64,000 nt of DNA from Stenogyne calaminthoides (taxonomy: Eukaryota; Streptophyta; Magnoliopsida; Lamiales; Lamiaceae), in the NCBI GenBank assembly GCA_037126765.1, contig JBBCBC010000007.1:26235667-26299666 (forward strand). Direction: 5' to 3'. The translations under genes were made by a program, and so were the position numbers. Below, piece by piece: positions 1 to 10,910 of this stretch. Numbering within the stretch: position 1 is the first letter of the stretch; each line of letters opens with the position of its first letter. The notes beneath the pieces are model-generated. The model worked only from the letters and a program-made list of their open reading frames with translations. It was not told where the DNA came from and did not search any database.

Positions 1-660
1 ATATACTCAAGCATTCCCACCATAGAACACAGAGCTAGAAATACACGCATATATTCAAGAGTGTTCTACCCTAGATCTAAGCACAAATGTTATATCCTAA
101 GCTTAGAGAGATTTTTCCATCCTTAGCATCGAGGCTAAACAAATGTAAGGGAAAATCTCAACCTAGTTGGAAACCAAACAAACCTTTACCCAAACTCAAA
201 GTTAGGTTAAGATTGTTAGGTGAGTGTGAACTCGGTAAACATCTATCGGCAATCCCGTGAGGGAGATAAGTCCCGCTTGAGTGTGAACTCGGTAAACATC
301 TATCGGCAATCCCGTAAGGGAGATAAGTCCCGCTTGAGTGCGAACTCGGTAAACATCTCGGCCATCCCGTGAGGGGTATAAGTCCCGCAGGTTAAGTTCG
401 GTTAAGGTGCCCCTGTGTTAAGGGAAGAGTGGATGTAGGACGGGTTTCGTCCGAACCACTATAAAATATCGTGTGTTCTTTACTGCTTTATGTTTATACT
501 TGTCATATGCATTCAGTTACAAGCAAAACAACACACATGTTCTTAAAAGCGAAAAATTTGGTATCACCATTCCCTCACCCCTGTTTTATATGCATCATGT
601 CCTGTTTCGCTTCCGCACGCGCAAAATCGATTTTAATCGGGACCTCACAGAATAGTATAA
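1..660 (+). mobile_element. SIRE-type copia LTR remnant (left part off-window)
   Basis: This stretch matches, in order, landmarks of the complete SIRE-type LTR at 54296-55799: an A-rich part ending in 'ttacccaaac', 'gttaggttaag', 'gaactcggtaaacatct' (there 'gaactctctaaacatct'), 'gggaagagtgga', and 'ccgaaccactataaaa', followed by 'cttccgcac'. No primer site or coding sequence follows it, so it is a truncated or solo LTR. The two copies are clearly diverged, so this is an older or different subfamily. It sits downstream of exon 6 of the arabinokinase gene, in the same intron or beyond it. The right limit is approximate. Confidence 0.65.
221..389 (+). repeat. Three tandem 57-bp repeats inside the LTR remnant
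   Basis: Units start at 221, 278 and 335, each beginning 'tgagtg(t/c)gaactcgg' and ending 'ataagtcccgc'. The first two are almost identical; the third has a few changes and a short deletion ('catctcggcc'). The related LTR at 54296 has only one version of this segment, so the triplication is specific to this copy or subfamily. Confidence 0.85.
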
Positions 661-1039
661 AAATACTAGGTGCAATGCGCAACATTAAAAGGCATGAGCA
701 GAGTTTTAAATTTTTCGATTCAAGATGTAGAAACATGTACAGAGTTTGGAAGCAATTTTCGAGAATAGGAGTAAGTCAAAATCCTGAAGTAATGTGCTCT
801 ATATATAGGAACTAGCTTCATCACCTCTATTACCCCACGCCCATTCACATTACCATTCCCATTGAAGAATTATGAACCAAGCCTCCCCTTAATATCTCAT
901 GGTTGCGATTTTTTAGCATTATTTAAATCAAGTGAACCTTTAATTCAACAATCAATGCAGTCATAGGATCTTGATGCATAAGAATCTAAACTTAAATCAT
1001 AATCAATCAAAATGAAAGAATAACTTTTCATGTTCTCAC
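660..1039. other. Non-coding stretch between LTR remnant and arabinokinase exon 6
   Basis: I searched both strands for the next arabinokinase exon, which would follow exon 6, and did not find it. No repeat structure is evident. It is most easily read as intron sequence of the arabinokinase gene. Confidence 0.4.
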
Positions 1040-1746
1040 CTGCCAAATAATAGAGTAATTATGACGTCCAGCCTCAATCATGTACTCAGCATAGATGAAA
1101 TCCCAACTACAAACAAATACAGAACCTTATGAGAAACAACATTATACTACTAAAAAAATTAGATCAACCATACTAAATAATTTTGGACGGAATTCATTCA
1201 TGCATATAACAACATTGCGACTTCAAAGCATATTCAATGGTCATTTACTGTATAATTGCTTCACCAAGATGCCATGAACTATATAGTCTGATTCATTTTC
1301 CTAATTAACATGAAAGTAATATATAACCCTAAACAATGGAATGGAACTTCCAATATCAAATATTAAACAATTAGATATCCATGTTTCCATTATTTCAAAG
1401 TGTAGTAAGTAATTTTGGTAAAAATAAGGTACAAACGCAAATATATACCTTCATTATTATCCATATTACCACTAAATTCAAATAACTTCAAAAGAAATAA
1501 GTATATGAAAATTTCATGTGCAAAATGAGTAAACAAGATACAACAATTAAAGGAGAATATTAACTATATTGCTAGAAAGTTTATCTATTCGTGTGTATTA
1601 TATTATATCTTTAGCTAAGATGTTTGATTTAACACAAAAAGATCAATATAGAATGTTGATAAGGATAAGATATGTGAATATCTTGGATCCTCATCTATCA
1701 TTTGCTATTTGAGCTTATTTTTAGTGTTGTTTTTCTCCAGCTTTTT

Positions 1747-1785
<39 letters not shown>

Positions 1786-4700
1786 CCTTGGTTACTATAA
1801 GTGTCATAATCAATGAAGCATATTCCATTTAATGTAAATTTGCTTATCACCTTGGTACAAAAGGTGTATTGTAATATACACAAGGTGATCTTGTTACTTA
1901 GACAAGGAAGAAACATTGCTTGAGGTAAAACTTAAGAAGCATCTAGAAGAACCAAAAGCTTGAAATAGAGAATCTACGAATACTGTTTTTTGACAATGCA
2001 TATCAAACAATCATTTCCATAATGCTTGCACTGACAGCATCTCCAACCATTAATGCCAAAATGGTCCAAGGTGCAACATTTGCATCATTTTAGTGCAAAG
2101 TTTGTTTCAAACTAAAATCCATCTCCAACCAAATGTGACACCAAAGGTATACTGCGTATTTATTTTATTTCATCATCTTTTATTTAATATTAAAATATAT
2201 TATTGTAATTAATAATAATGTTTATATTCAAAATTTATTTCGTGTTTAATTAATTGAAACAGGGAATGTAATTATAATTAAATATAACACTAATTTAAAT
2301 TTCACGTAAATATATTGAGTGAAAAATGAAACTAAATACTTTTATTTTATTAAAATATCTACTTATATTACATAATTACATTTATATTCAATATTTAATT
2401 AATTGAAATAATGTATTATGAACATAATTAAATTAATTACTTATTAACATACAAAAATATATCAAACGAAAAACAAAAATGGCCTTAAATGAAATAAATA
2501 AAATAGAAAAAATAAAAGTGACTATCAAATATAACTATTAGTAAAAACTAAAAAGTGATTTGTTAAATGAAAACACCCCAAAAAAAATATAAATAGTAAA
2601 ACCCTACGCCAATAGCTGCACCATTTTTGCAGTAGGAAATGGTGCCTGTAAAAAGTGAATATCAGATATAGCCCACATTCGAGTTGCTCCCATTATATTC
2701 TCGATAGCCATTTCATCAAAGAGAAACTTGAAAGTGTAGAATTATACATTTCACTCTACTTCTAGGCAACAGAGCTAATCTATGGCGGTGTTTGCAAATT
2801 CTTAACAGCTTTGAGAATTGAGAATTTTTTTTTTTTTTTCAAAAGCTACTCCTCACAGCTTTAAAAACAAAATTATTCTCTCTTTTTAGAGACTGCAAAG
2901 TGCAAACACCATCTATCAAAAGAGAGGCTTGAAAGGGGGTATGAAAGGTATAATTTGGTAGTAAATCCTTGAATTTCATAGAAGAGACAATTGACTTATC
3001 AAATAAGATATGTTAAGTAGATGTGTGAATTCTTGAATCCTTGTCTATCTTATGTTTTTAGTCTTCAATTCGTTGTTTCTCTGCAGCCTTTAGGGTCATA
3101 TAAACAACACTTTGGTACTGTAACTCTTCATTTGCATATAAATATAGTTCTCCACATATACATAGAACAAAGTATCCATAATCACCTGAAGTTGGTCACA
3201 CAAACTGAACGAATACCAGCATCTGCTGCTGCTCGGCATGCTATAGGAACGGCATCACATACCTATTAACATTCAGAAAATAGTAGTAGATGAAAGTTAT
3301 CTTTGAAAATGTCTTGAGAAAAGCAAGATGAAGTTATGCATCCTAGTAATTATTTTTAAGAAAAAGGGAAACTTGTATTGGAGTATTACCACTAAATTAG
3401 CATTGACAGATTTTAGCCATTCAACCTCAGTGAACAAAATGGAAGCCCGTGTCACCACAGCTGTCTGGACATACTGGATTGAAATGTGAAAATAAAAGAC
3501 AATTAAAGTTTGTGGAGAAAATTGGAGATAAAATTAAGTAAAATTATATTCTGCCCATCTAAAATAAATATTCTCGGCCACCTTCTCTAAGGTTGCAAGG
3601 CGGTCAACTGTCAAAGCATCTGCTTGAACAGATCCACAGTCCAGTAGAACCTGTAGACAAATAAATAATACGAGAGTGATATCAATATTTCCAAAAATTT
3701 AAAGATTTATAGGATAATCACTCTTATGGATACAGTGAACACACAAAACACCTCCCCCTATATCATAGTTTAATGTTTCCAGCTTTGGAGAACTCTGTTA
3801 TGAAAACTAATACATCAAGCTACCAGATAATGTTCTCAGTTGACGTTTCCAAAGATCCAAACCACAGAATATTCACATGCCATAACAAACAAGGAACAAA
3901 ATAGTGTCCTGAATATAGGTTTATCCTGTTATCCACATGCAACATATCTCTATAGGGTATTCTCCTTTGAACCAGGTTCACATGAAGTTTTCTTCAAAGT
4001 AATACTATTTAGCATACGAAGTAATACTGTATAGAATACGGAGTATCACATATTAAAAAATGTTTGATTTTATGTGCTATTCTTCTCAAAATCCCTGAAC
4101 TGTGATAATGTGTATGCTAAACAGTATTACTTCGTACACTAAATGGTATGCTAAACAATATTACTTCGTACACTAAATGGTATGCTAAACAGTATAACCA
4201 GTTAACCACACTTTAGAATAGTTTTGCTGACCAACCTTCCGGATGAAGAGCTTAGGTGACTGTATTTCAGAGGTAAAAATGTGTTCAGGTGCACCAGTAA
4301 CCACATAAACTTCATGTCCATCAAGGATGAGATTACGAACTACCTGCACATAAGCAATATTTTACGATTTAATACGAATAAACTCATTCTGTGTATGCTA
4401 CTAAAAGTGTGGCTTAAGATCCGCCAGGCCCTACTTAACTGACTTATTTGATTAGAATTGTGCAGGTCTGATCAAGATCATTATATAGAAACAAAAAAAC
4501 GAAAGTTGTGTTTGGATCACAAGATTTGAAATAAATGAAACTCAAATCAGCCCTGATCACTTATAAATTTGTTCAAAATGAAAGTGTTGGATTTCAAATC
4601 CCTGTAAGTTGAAACAACAAGCACTGGATGATCTACTATGAATTTCAAATCCAATCTCAAATCCTTCAACTCAAATGCAAAATGTGGAAGAGAGAACTTC

Positions 4701-5339
4701 TGGATAAAAATACAGAACATATCATTTTAGCAAGTAGCCTTAGTTATAAGATCACATTCAGTGAATTGCTAATAAATGACTGTTTTAGCTTTCAGGCAAA
4801 AATATTACATAAAATTAATAGGGAAAGCATCATCTGCATAACTTATATATCTAAAAAAATCACATGGATCTCATACTCTGGAAAGAGATATAGGATAATT
4901 AACGACATCTTCTTTAATATCCGCGTCACATAAAACAAATTAACCAAATTATACTGTGCATTGCATCAATCGACAGGAACTTTTCCAAACGAACACTGAT
5001 TGCAAATACCAAATGCCCGAATTGTTCAAACAAACGTGACACTAATCGATTCAACATCATTTGAGCAATTTCTAGAATTCACACTAATAACTACAAGGAA
5101 GAAATTCGAAAAGATCACTCTGCACCAAAATCCAGAAAACTAGAGTGTTGACAAATATTAGGGGACTCAATGCGATAACAAGAATATAAATAACAAATTG
5201 AATCAAGAAATTGTAATAATTGAGGGTGGGGTGAGAAACGGGAAAATAAAACCTCAACGACGCGAGTGGCGTGGCCAAATCCATGACCGGAGACGTAGTA
5301 GGCGAAAACAAGAGGAGTTTTCCCCATTTCTGTCTCCAT
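1040..5339 (-). CDS. ARA1: L-arabinokinase (ARA1-like), first six coding exons; 3' part off-window
   Basis: Coding exons on the minus strand, in order: 5339-5253, 4343-4236, 3650-3582, 3473-3390, 3262-3186 and 1106-1040. All have GT donors and AG acceptors, and the phases join without a break for 164 codons. The protein starts METEMGKTPLVFAYY and contains SGHGFGHATRVVE, VVTGAPEHIFTSEIQSP, DCGSVQADALTVDRL, ACRAAADAGIRSVCVTNF and SWDFIYAEY, which are the N-terminal glycosyltransferase-like region of plant L-arabinokinases (GHMP family, roughly 1000 residues). The family phosphorylates L-arabinose to L-arabinose-1-phosphate in cytosolic cell-wall sugar salvage. The GHMP kinase domain is not in the window. 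I chose the METEM start because it directly precedes the conserved core; an in-frame upstream ATG at 5426 would add 29 residues. The intron after exon 5 is about 2 kb. Nothing seen inactivates the visible part. Confidence 0.9.
1751..1784. repeat. (TA)n microsatellite
   Basis: About 17 uninterrupted TA units inside the long intron 5 of the arabinokinase gene. Similar runs occur at 7566-7594, 22752-22790, 30622-30647 and 31258-31286. Confidence 0.95.
2036..2660. repeat. Possible old non-autonomous DNA element in intron 5
   Basis: The left part has two 'catctccaacca' motifs (about 2039 and 2130) and a local inverted pair 'aaaatggtccaaggtgcaac'/'tttgcatcatttta'. The right edge has 'gcaccatttttgcag' and 'aaatggtgcc'. 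The middle is very AT-rich and non-coding. Such subterminal motifs are common in plant MITEs, but I could not define matching ends or a target duplication. Confidence 0.3.
2784..2910. mobile_element. Short MITE with GGTGTTTGCA inverted ends
   Basis: The ends GGTGTTTGCA (2787-2796) and TGCAAACACC (2901-2910) are exact inverted repeats. 'atctat' flanks both sides (2778-2783 and 2911-2916), a likely target duplication, with three extra bases at the left end. The interior is a T-run and non-coding sequence. The ends look hAT-like, but the class is not certain. It lies in intron 5 of the arabinokinase gene. Confidence 0.5.
3993..4196. repeat. Intronic 34-bp tandem repeats with an inverted partner
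   Basis: Units 'gtatgctaaaca(g/a)tattact...' start at 4112, 4146 and 4180 (the last partial), each 34 bp. The inverse sequence ('agtaatactatttagcatac') lies at about 3997-4016, so the block could fold into a stem of about 200 bp. It lies in intron 2 of the arabinokinase gene and is probably a MITE whose right end has expanded by tandem duplication. Confidence 0.75.
4853..4896 (-). mobile_element. Fragment of the same family as the 6505-6882 MITE
   Basis: The 44 bases here are the exact reverse complement of 6577-6620, which lies inside the PIF/Harbinger-like MITE. They lie in intron 1 of the arabinokinase gene. No terminal repeat was recognised around them. Confidence 0.7.
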
Positions 5340-5587
5340 TGTTGATCCCGCGTCAAATGCAGATGTGTTTCTCGATCTCTGTATGTATATATTTGTCGTC
5401 TTCTCACCTTCTATAGTCAAACGCATTTCCCTCCTCTTTCCATCACTATCTTTTTATTTACATACATGAACATGATACAGGTTACAGGATACTCTACCAC
5501 TATAGAATGCAACAAGTAATTACCCGGATTTAATGTGAATATGAAATAATTCTTTCTAAATAAGGTCTTTTCACGCAATAATATTAA

Positions 5588-6318
5588 GATACCGCTTGGC
5601 TAAGTTTATTTTAAACATCTTATAAGCTATAACATCTTATAAATTATTTTAATAGCTTATGAGATGTAATTTTTAAGTAGCTTATAAGTTGTTAAAGTGT
5701 TTGGCTAATACAAGTTCTTTAATAATTTTTTAATTTTTTTTAATATAATATTTTATATATAAAAAAAATTAAATAATTTTTTTTTTTCGAAAATAATTTT
5801 TTTTTCTGAATATAATTTTTTTTCTGAAATTTTTTTGTCGAAAATAATATTTTTTTTCAAAAAATATATTTTTCCAGAAAATGATTTTTTTTCGAATTTT
5901 TATCCAGAAAATAATTTTTTTTTTCAAAATTTTTTTCCAAAAAAATAAAATATTTTTTTCCTTCAAAAATATATTTTTCCAATAAATAAACTTTTTTTTT
6001 AACAAAAATATATTTTCCCATATTTTTTTTTTTTTTTTTTTTGAAAACAAAAAAACGGGTCGGATTGGATTGAATTCAGACTGGAATTGGGCCGGGATGA
6101 ATTGAAATAGGATAGAACTTATATAATTTTTGTAAAATAAGTTGGGATATTCCAACTTATTTTTTTTTTTGAGCTTATAAAAGTTCTAAAGAAACTTTTT
6201 TTTAGATCTTATAAGATGTTAGACATCTTATTTTACCAAACAAAATTAATGAACTTATAAGTTCCTAAACAGCTTATAAGCTGTTTTAAAGAGCTTATAA
6301 GTTGTGTCAAACACCCTC
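5588..6318. mobile_element. Degenerate inverted-repeat element with a T-rich core
   Basis: The left arm ('cttggctaagtttattttaaac', 'cttataag' repeats, 'gtgtttggcta') mirrors the right arm ('cttataag' repeats, 'gtgtcaaacaccctc'). The terminal 15 or so bases pair imperfectly and no clear target duplication was found. The core (5760-6050) is almost all T with periodic 'gaaaataa'. The long open frame across it on the minus strand is a low-complexity Lys/Ile/Phe artefact. Confidence 0.5.
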
Positions 6319-6504
6319 TTATATAACAATGAGATTTGATTCGATATTTATTGTATTTTATTCTGGATTGCGCGTTGGTCAACGAACAGATTTGTTAGTG
6401 ATAAATGTTGTGGATCAAATGTTTTTAGACAAATATGAGACGGCATTTCATGCATGAGAAACTACAACTTAGTATAAATTACATTCACTACTTTCAAAGT
6501 ATTA

Positions 6505-6882
6505 GGGTATGTTTGTTTCGTGATTATCCCGGCCGAACTTTGAACTTTACAATCTCAAATCTCACTTTGTTTTGAAATCCTATATCTCTTTCCAGAGTAT
6601 GAGATCCATGTGATTTTTTTATTCTATGAACTCAACTCTATTTCATCATCTACTACTACTCTACTTTTTATTCTTTCTATACACTCACATCATCTATTTT
6701 GTTATTCTCTCAATAAACTCAAAATAATATAATAATATCACATCAATCAACTTTTCCATCATCATACCCTATAAAATCTCACAACAAACATACATTTTAA
6801 CTATTCATCAAGATTTTGAAATTCTAGGACTTCAAAGTCCGAGATTTTTCACGTCCACTATAAGCCCAAAACAAACATACCC
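6505..6882. mobile_element. PIF/Harbinger (Tourist-like) MITE with TTA duplication
   Basis: The ends GGGTATGTTTGTTT and AAACAAACATACCC are perfect 14-bp inverted repeats. They are flanked by TTA at 6502-6504 and 6883-6885, the usual three-base target duplication of PIF/Harbinger elements. It is 378 bp and non-coding. A second family member lies at 15661-15971 and a fragment at 4853-4896. Confidence 0.85.
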
Positions 6883-7045
6883 TTAAAGTGTTAATATTCA
6901 AATTATATCTTATTTCACTGTGAGACCGTCTTATATAAGTGTTCCTCATATTTTTAAACTCAAAACAGTCAATAAATCGGACAATGAATTGGGGTTTTGG
7001 TTAGACTGGTTGAGCCACTGTAAAAACTCAAATAACTCAAATATT

Positions 7046-7561
7046 AGAGCCGGTCCTACAATTTTAGGGGCTAATACAAAAAGGTTATTGTGCCCTTTAT
7101 TTTTTTATAATAAAAAATAATATAATTATTAAAACCAAAAAAATTCATAATTTATGAAAATAAAATAAAACGTATAAAATAAGATAAAGAAATTTAATTG
7201 AAAAATAATTAGAAAGAAAAATATAAAAAAAAAGATTTGAAAATAGGGGGAAATAACGATTGAAAATATAATAAAAAAAATTGAAGGGTGGGGGGGGGGG
7301 AATATAATATAATTATTAATACCAAAAAAAATCATAATTTATGAAAATAAAATAAAACGTATAAAATAAGATAAAGAAGTTTAATTGAAAAATAATTAGA
7401 AAGAAAAATATAAAAAAAAAATTGAAAATAGGGGGAGAAAATATCTCGCGCCACCTCAAAGGCGGGTGAAATTTAAGAGTGCGATCATTACCAAATCGTC
7501 TGCCAACCAATCATGCTATAACTGTCGAGTTTCTTGATTATAAAACATATATAATATAAAA

Positions 7562-7598
<37 letters not shown>

Positions 7599-7662
7599 GG
7601 GCCCTCGCCGAATAGGGGCCCTGTGCGGCGGCACCACCTACGCCGCCCCAGGGCCGCCTCTG
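7046..7662. mobile_element. Non-autonomous inverted-repeat element (AGAGCCGG type)
   Basis: The left end AGAGCCGGTCCTA and right end (reverse complement AGAGGCGGCCCTG) are similar. Flanks 'tcaaatatt' (7037-7045) and 'tcaattata' (7663-7671) agree at 7 of 9 positions, which fits an old Mutator-type duplication. The GC-rich right end 'ctgtgcggcggcaccacc' recurs at 22512-22574 as 'ctgtacggcggcaccacc', so this is a repeat family. The interior is AT-rich and carries the direct duplication described separately. Confidence 0.5.
7117..7436. repeat. Direct duplication of about 135 bp
   Basis: The segment containing 'aataaaacgtataaaataag' and ending 'gaaaataggggga' occurs twice (about 7117-7250 and 7303-7436), separated by a G-run of about 12. 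Open frames here encode only Phe/Ile-rich low-complexity peptides and are not genes. Confidence 0.85.
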
Positions 7663-7671
7663 TCAATTATA

Positions 7672-8395
7672 TATTCTATTAGGTAATGACTATGTGCATT
7701 GTGCAATTTAAGTACTCCATATTTTTAAAATATGCAACGTGTAAAACTGAAATATGCATTTTATTTCAGTGGTATAAATTAATTGCATGTTTCAATATAA
7801 ATTAATTGCATGTTTTATTGAAATAAGTTGTATTTTTTAAAAAAATGTACTTAAGTTGCACGTTTATCAATAAATTCCAAAATTCATCAATATTTTTTTA
7901 TATTTTTCGATATATTACCGATACTAGGCTCAACTTGTGCAAAAGTAACCGATATCGATATTGCATGCCGACATTTTCAATTTTTTACAAATATCGTGGA
8001 AATATCAATCTCCCCAATATCGATGTCGGTGACCCCAAAAATTAATGAATATATAGTGAATATATCGGAGATATTTCTGGATATTTTCATTCTTGGTCAC
8101 AACTATCATTTATACACGAAGTGTCCACATCCATCAATTTTGTAACAAATATCCCATACTCGCACAAACACGCAAAGAGTCGAGTGCACTAGCAGTGAAT
8201 AAGGTCTCATCTTCATCTTATATACAAAATCTTTTTCAACTAATTTGGCTTCATAAGTGTTGTGTTTCATTATGTATCGTGGTGAATTTTCAAAAGAATT
8301 CACACTATTCAAATAGTTATTCATCATTAAAATTGACAATTTACATCTTTGTTAAGACCAAAGCACGATGCCATATAAAATAAGTTAGAAAAAAT
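7672..8395. other. AT-rich spacer without recognised genes
   Basis: No protein family was recognised on either strand. The part at 7900-8060 is rich in 'ccgatat'/'atatcg' words, as in some plant MITEs, but no ends could be matched. Confidence 0.4.
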
Positions 8396-9692
8396 TCCCC
8401 TATATACTAATAGGGAGTTTTTCCTTGCTGGGGTGTCTCCATATTGATTTAATCTATATGTCATTCTATGAAAAGTTTGGTATACATGTCATTAAAAAAA
8501 ATCATGTGTGTCATCTCATGTGTCATTCTATTTAAGTACATCCTAAATATTATAAAACCTATATTTTTTGTTCAGGCCTCTCACGTCGTTCTTTCCGCCT
8601 CCATCGTCCCACCTTTCCCTTTTCATCGTCCGCCTCCTGTCATGCCTTTCTCGATGATAGTCTTCCGCTGCTCGCCTCTCAATTCTCTCAATGTTGTTAG
8701 CGGTCTCAATTTCTTAATCAGTTTGCTTAGTTTAAACTTACTATTTTAGTCTCAAAATTTTTATTTTTTATTTAAAAAATCTAGCCCCAAATTATAATGA
8801 TTTGTTGGTTAATTATCTTGAATGTTATTATGATGAAATTTTTTATTTCCTATAATTCCATTTGAATGTGGAAAAGTTTTTATGAAAAATAAATTAGTGT
8901 TATTTATCCCTCTTATTTATTTTGGTTCTATAATTTGAAACTTTGTTTATAGCAATAGGTGAGCTTTTAAGCATCTTTATTTTTTAAGGCACTTAGCTAC
9001 TAATATTATTGATTTTTTAATGCATCTTTTGATAATGCATTTTCGCATGAACACGATATTCTAGCAGAGTTTGAAGTTACTCATCTTGCACCTCTTATAG
9101 GCTTGATCATATCATAAAAATAAAAGATAAATAACTACCGATTTGTGCAGGGTGACATGAACGTATTACAACATCAAAAATACTAGTTGGTCTGCCATAA
9201 CTCACTCTTGGAGTTATTCTTGGTTCAGTTTACTATATTTTCTATCAGTGTAAAGTAGATAAATTCGTTTGCTACCGCCAATTGATTGATATTCTTATCA
9301 TGACTATTAATATTAAATTTATTATTATTAGTATTTTAATAAGGAATAGTTGACCAATCTTGAAATCATAAATTAAATTATTATTTTTTTATTATTTTAA
9401 TAAGGAATGGTTGAAATCAAATCATCACACATGTGAGTTTGGATGTACCAAAATTAATACACACGTTATTACTTATAAAAATAATTCTTTCCTTATTTTA
9501 GTTCTCAATTATATTAATTATATATTCAAACTTTTATTTTCTATTATCTTTTAATTTATTTTGATTTACTTCGGATTGATCTTAATACCATGATTTGAAC
9601 TTTTAATCAATCATGGATCTTTTGCAGGTCAATTTTTCCATTCTTAAAAATTGTGATTAATCATTTATCTAAATTATGTAATTAATTGCAAG

Positions 9693-10637
9693 GTACTTAG
9701 ACTTACACAAAATATGGGATTGCAGTCAAGTGACTCGAGTGGTGATGAACCTGATGCTCAACTTCGAGAATTTTCTGATTGGTTTGAAGGTTGGGGGAGT
9801 GATGAACCTGATGCTCAACTTCGAGAATTTTCTGATTGGTTTGAAGGTTGGGGGTGGAGATGTTGTAGAATATAACGATGGTTATTCAGAAATTGAAATT
9901 TTAGAATAAAAATTAATAATTGATGCACCCGATCCCATTGAGGCAAATAGTAAAATCTCTCTACCCATCAATTGTCAGTAATATTTTTTCTGACCCGAGG
10001 TATTTTGATGATAGGGCTATTCTTGCTCCAGCTCATAAAGTTGTTGAGACGATCAATGAACACATGCTGTCTAAAATATCTGGTGAAAAAAAAGTATAAT
10101 TGAGCTCTGATAGTTTGTGCAAAGCGTCTTACCAATCTTCCATTACTGTAAAATTGTTCACAGTAGATTATTTGAACTCAGTAAAGTGTTCTGGTTTCCA
10201 AACCACAACTTGTATTGAAGATTGATGTATCCATTATGCTTATTCGTAACATAGATTAGAAAGCATGTTTGTACAATATTACTAGATTAATTGTTCCAAA
10301 ATTAATGGGAAATCACGTGTTAGAGGCTCGAAAAATTTCAAGTCGAAACATTGGAAATAAGGTATACATCCCACAGATGATATTAAGTCCTTCGGATCCC
10401 ATAGTACCGCTCAAGTTCCAGAGAAGACAGTTCTCAGTTCTACTGTGCTTTGCAATGATTATTAGCAAAAGTCAAGGTCGGTCTCTATCCAACGCTGGTC
10501 TATTTCTAACAAGACCTGTATTTACACACCCATTAACCCAGATGTTATTTTTTAGAGTGAACATACAAAAGATATTGAAAATACTTTGTCTAGATGGAAA
10601 ACCCTCTAGCTCTATGATTAATATTGTTTTCAAATAA
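9693..10637 (+). pseudogene. Helitron helicase (Pif1-type), C-terminal fragment
   Basis: Frames read VLRLTQNMGLQ, YNDGYSEIEI, then SDPRYFDDRAILAPAHKVV, then NITRLIVPKLMGNHVLEARK, then QRRQFSVLLCFAMIISKSQG and LFLTRPVFTHPL. These are the late SF1 helicase motifs of plant Helitron RepHel proteins, including the KSQG motif near the C terminus. There is an in-frame stop near 9907, others near 10097, and a frameshift between 10100 and 10269. The N-terminal Rep and early helicase motifs are missing. Confidence 0.85.
9742..9855 (+). repeat. 57-bp tandem duplication in the helicase pseudogene
   Basis: 'gtgatgaacctgatgctcaa...ggttggggg' is present twice in direct succession (9742-9798 and 9799-9855), nearly identical. 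It is a multiple of three, so it adds 19 codons without shifting the frame. Confidence 0.9.
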
Positions 10638-10910
10638 ATTTTTCGGAATTTTAAGTGAATAAAAAAAAATATTTTCATTATACGTGTTTTGATTTAATGG
10701 TTAATTATTATACAAACTAATTACATCTATATTGATTTATATTTTACCTTATAGTACCAAATTTATATTATGATATTGTTACAATAATTTGTCATACAAA
10801 ATAACAAATGTTAAAATTTATATTAACTAAGTTCATAGAATAATATAATATTATAACTTAAAAAATTTAATTTACTTAAAATCCCGTGTAAGACACGGGT
10901 TCTACAATAG

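Larger units (their letters stand above)
8396..10910 (+). mobile_element. Degenerate Helitron
   Basis: The left end TCCCCTATATACTAATAGGG has the TC start and 'ctatatactaatag' signature of plant Helitrons. The right end has a hairpin, CCCGTGT-aag-ACACGGG (10883-10899), followed 11 bases later by ATAG, one base off the CTAG-type end, then T. In between is a Helitron helicase pseudogene (9693-10637). The 5' third (8400-9690) has no recognisable Rep domain. Helitrons are rolling-circle transposons; this copy cannot be autonomous. Confidence 0.7.

Noticed and set aside
221..389. CRISPR-like regular repeats
   Set aside because: The units are contiguous without spacers and lie in a retrotransposon LTR of a plant genome.
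2640..2745. Minus-strand frame reading MAIENIMGATRMWAISDIHF, like the start of a metallophosphoesterase
   Set aside because: Only about 20 residues, no following exon or further motif, inside an arabinokinase intron; chance or a tiny relic.
5769..6155. 128-codon minus-strand open frame rich in Lys, Ile and Phe
   Set aside because: It is a translation of a T-run repeat in the core of an inverted-repeat element; no domain, no codon bias.
7129..7510. Two similar Phe/Ile-rich minus-strand frames
   Set aside because: They come from a direct duplication of AT-rich non-coding DNA and look like membrane proteins only because of base composition.
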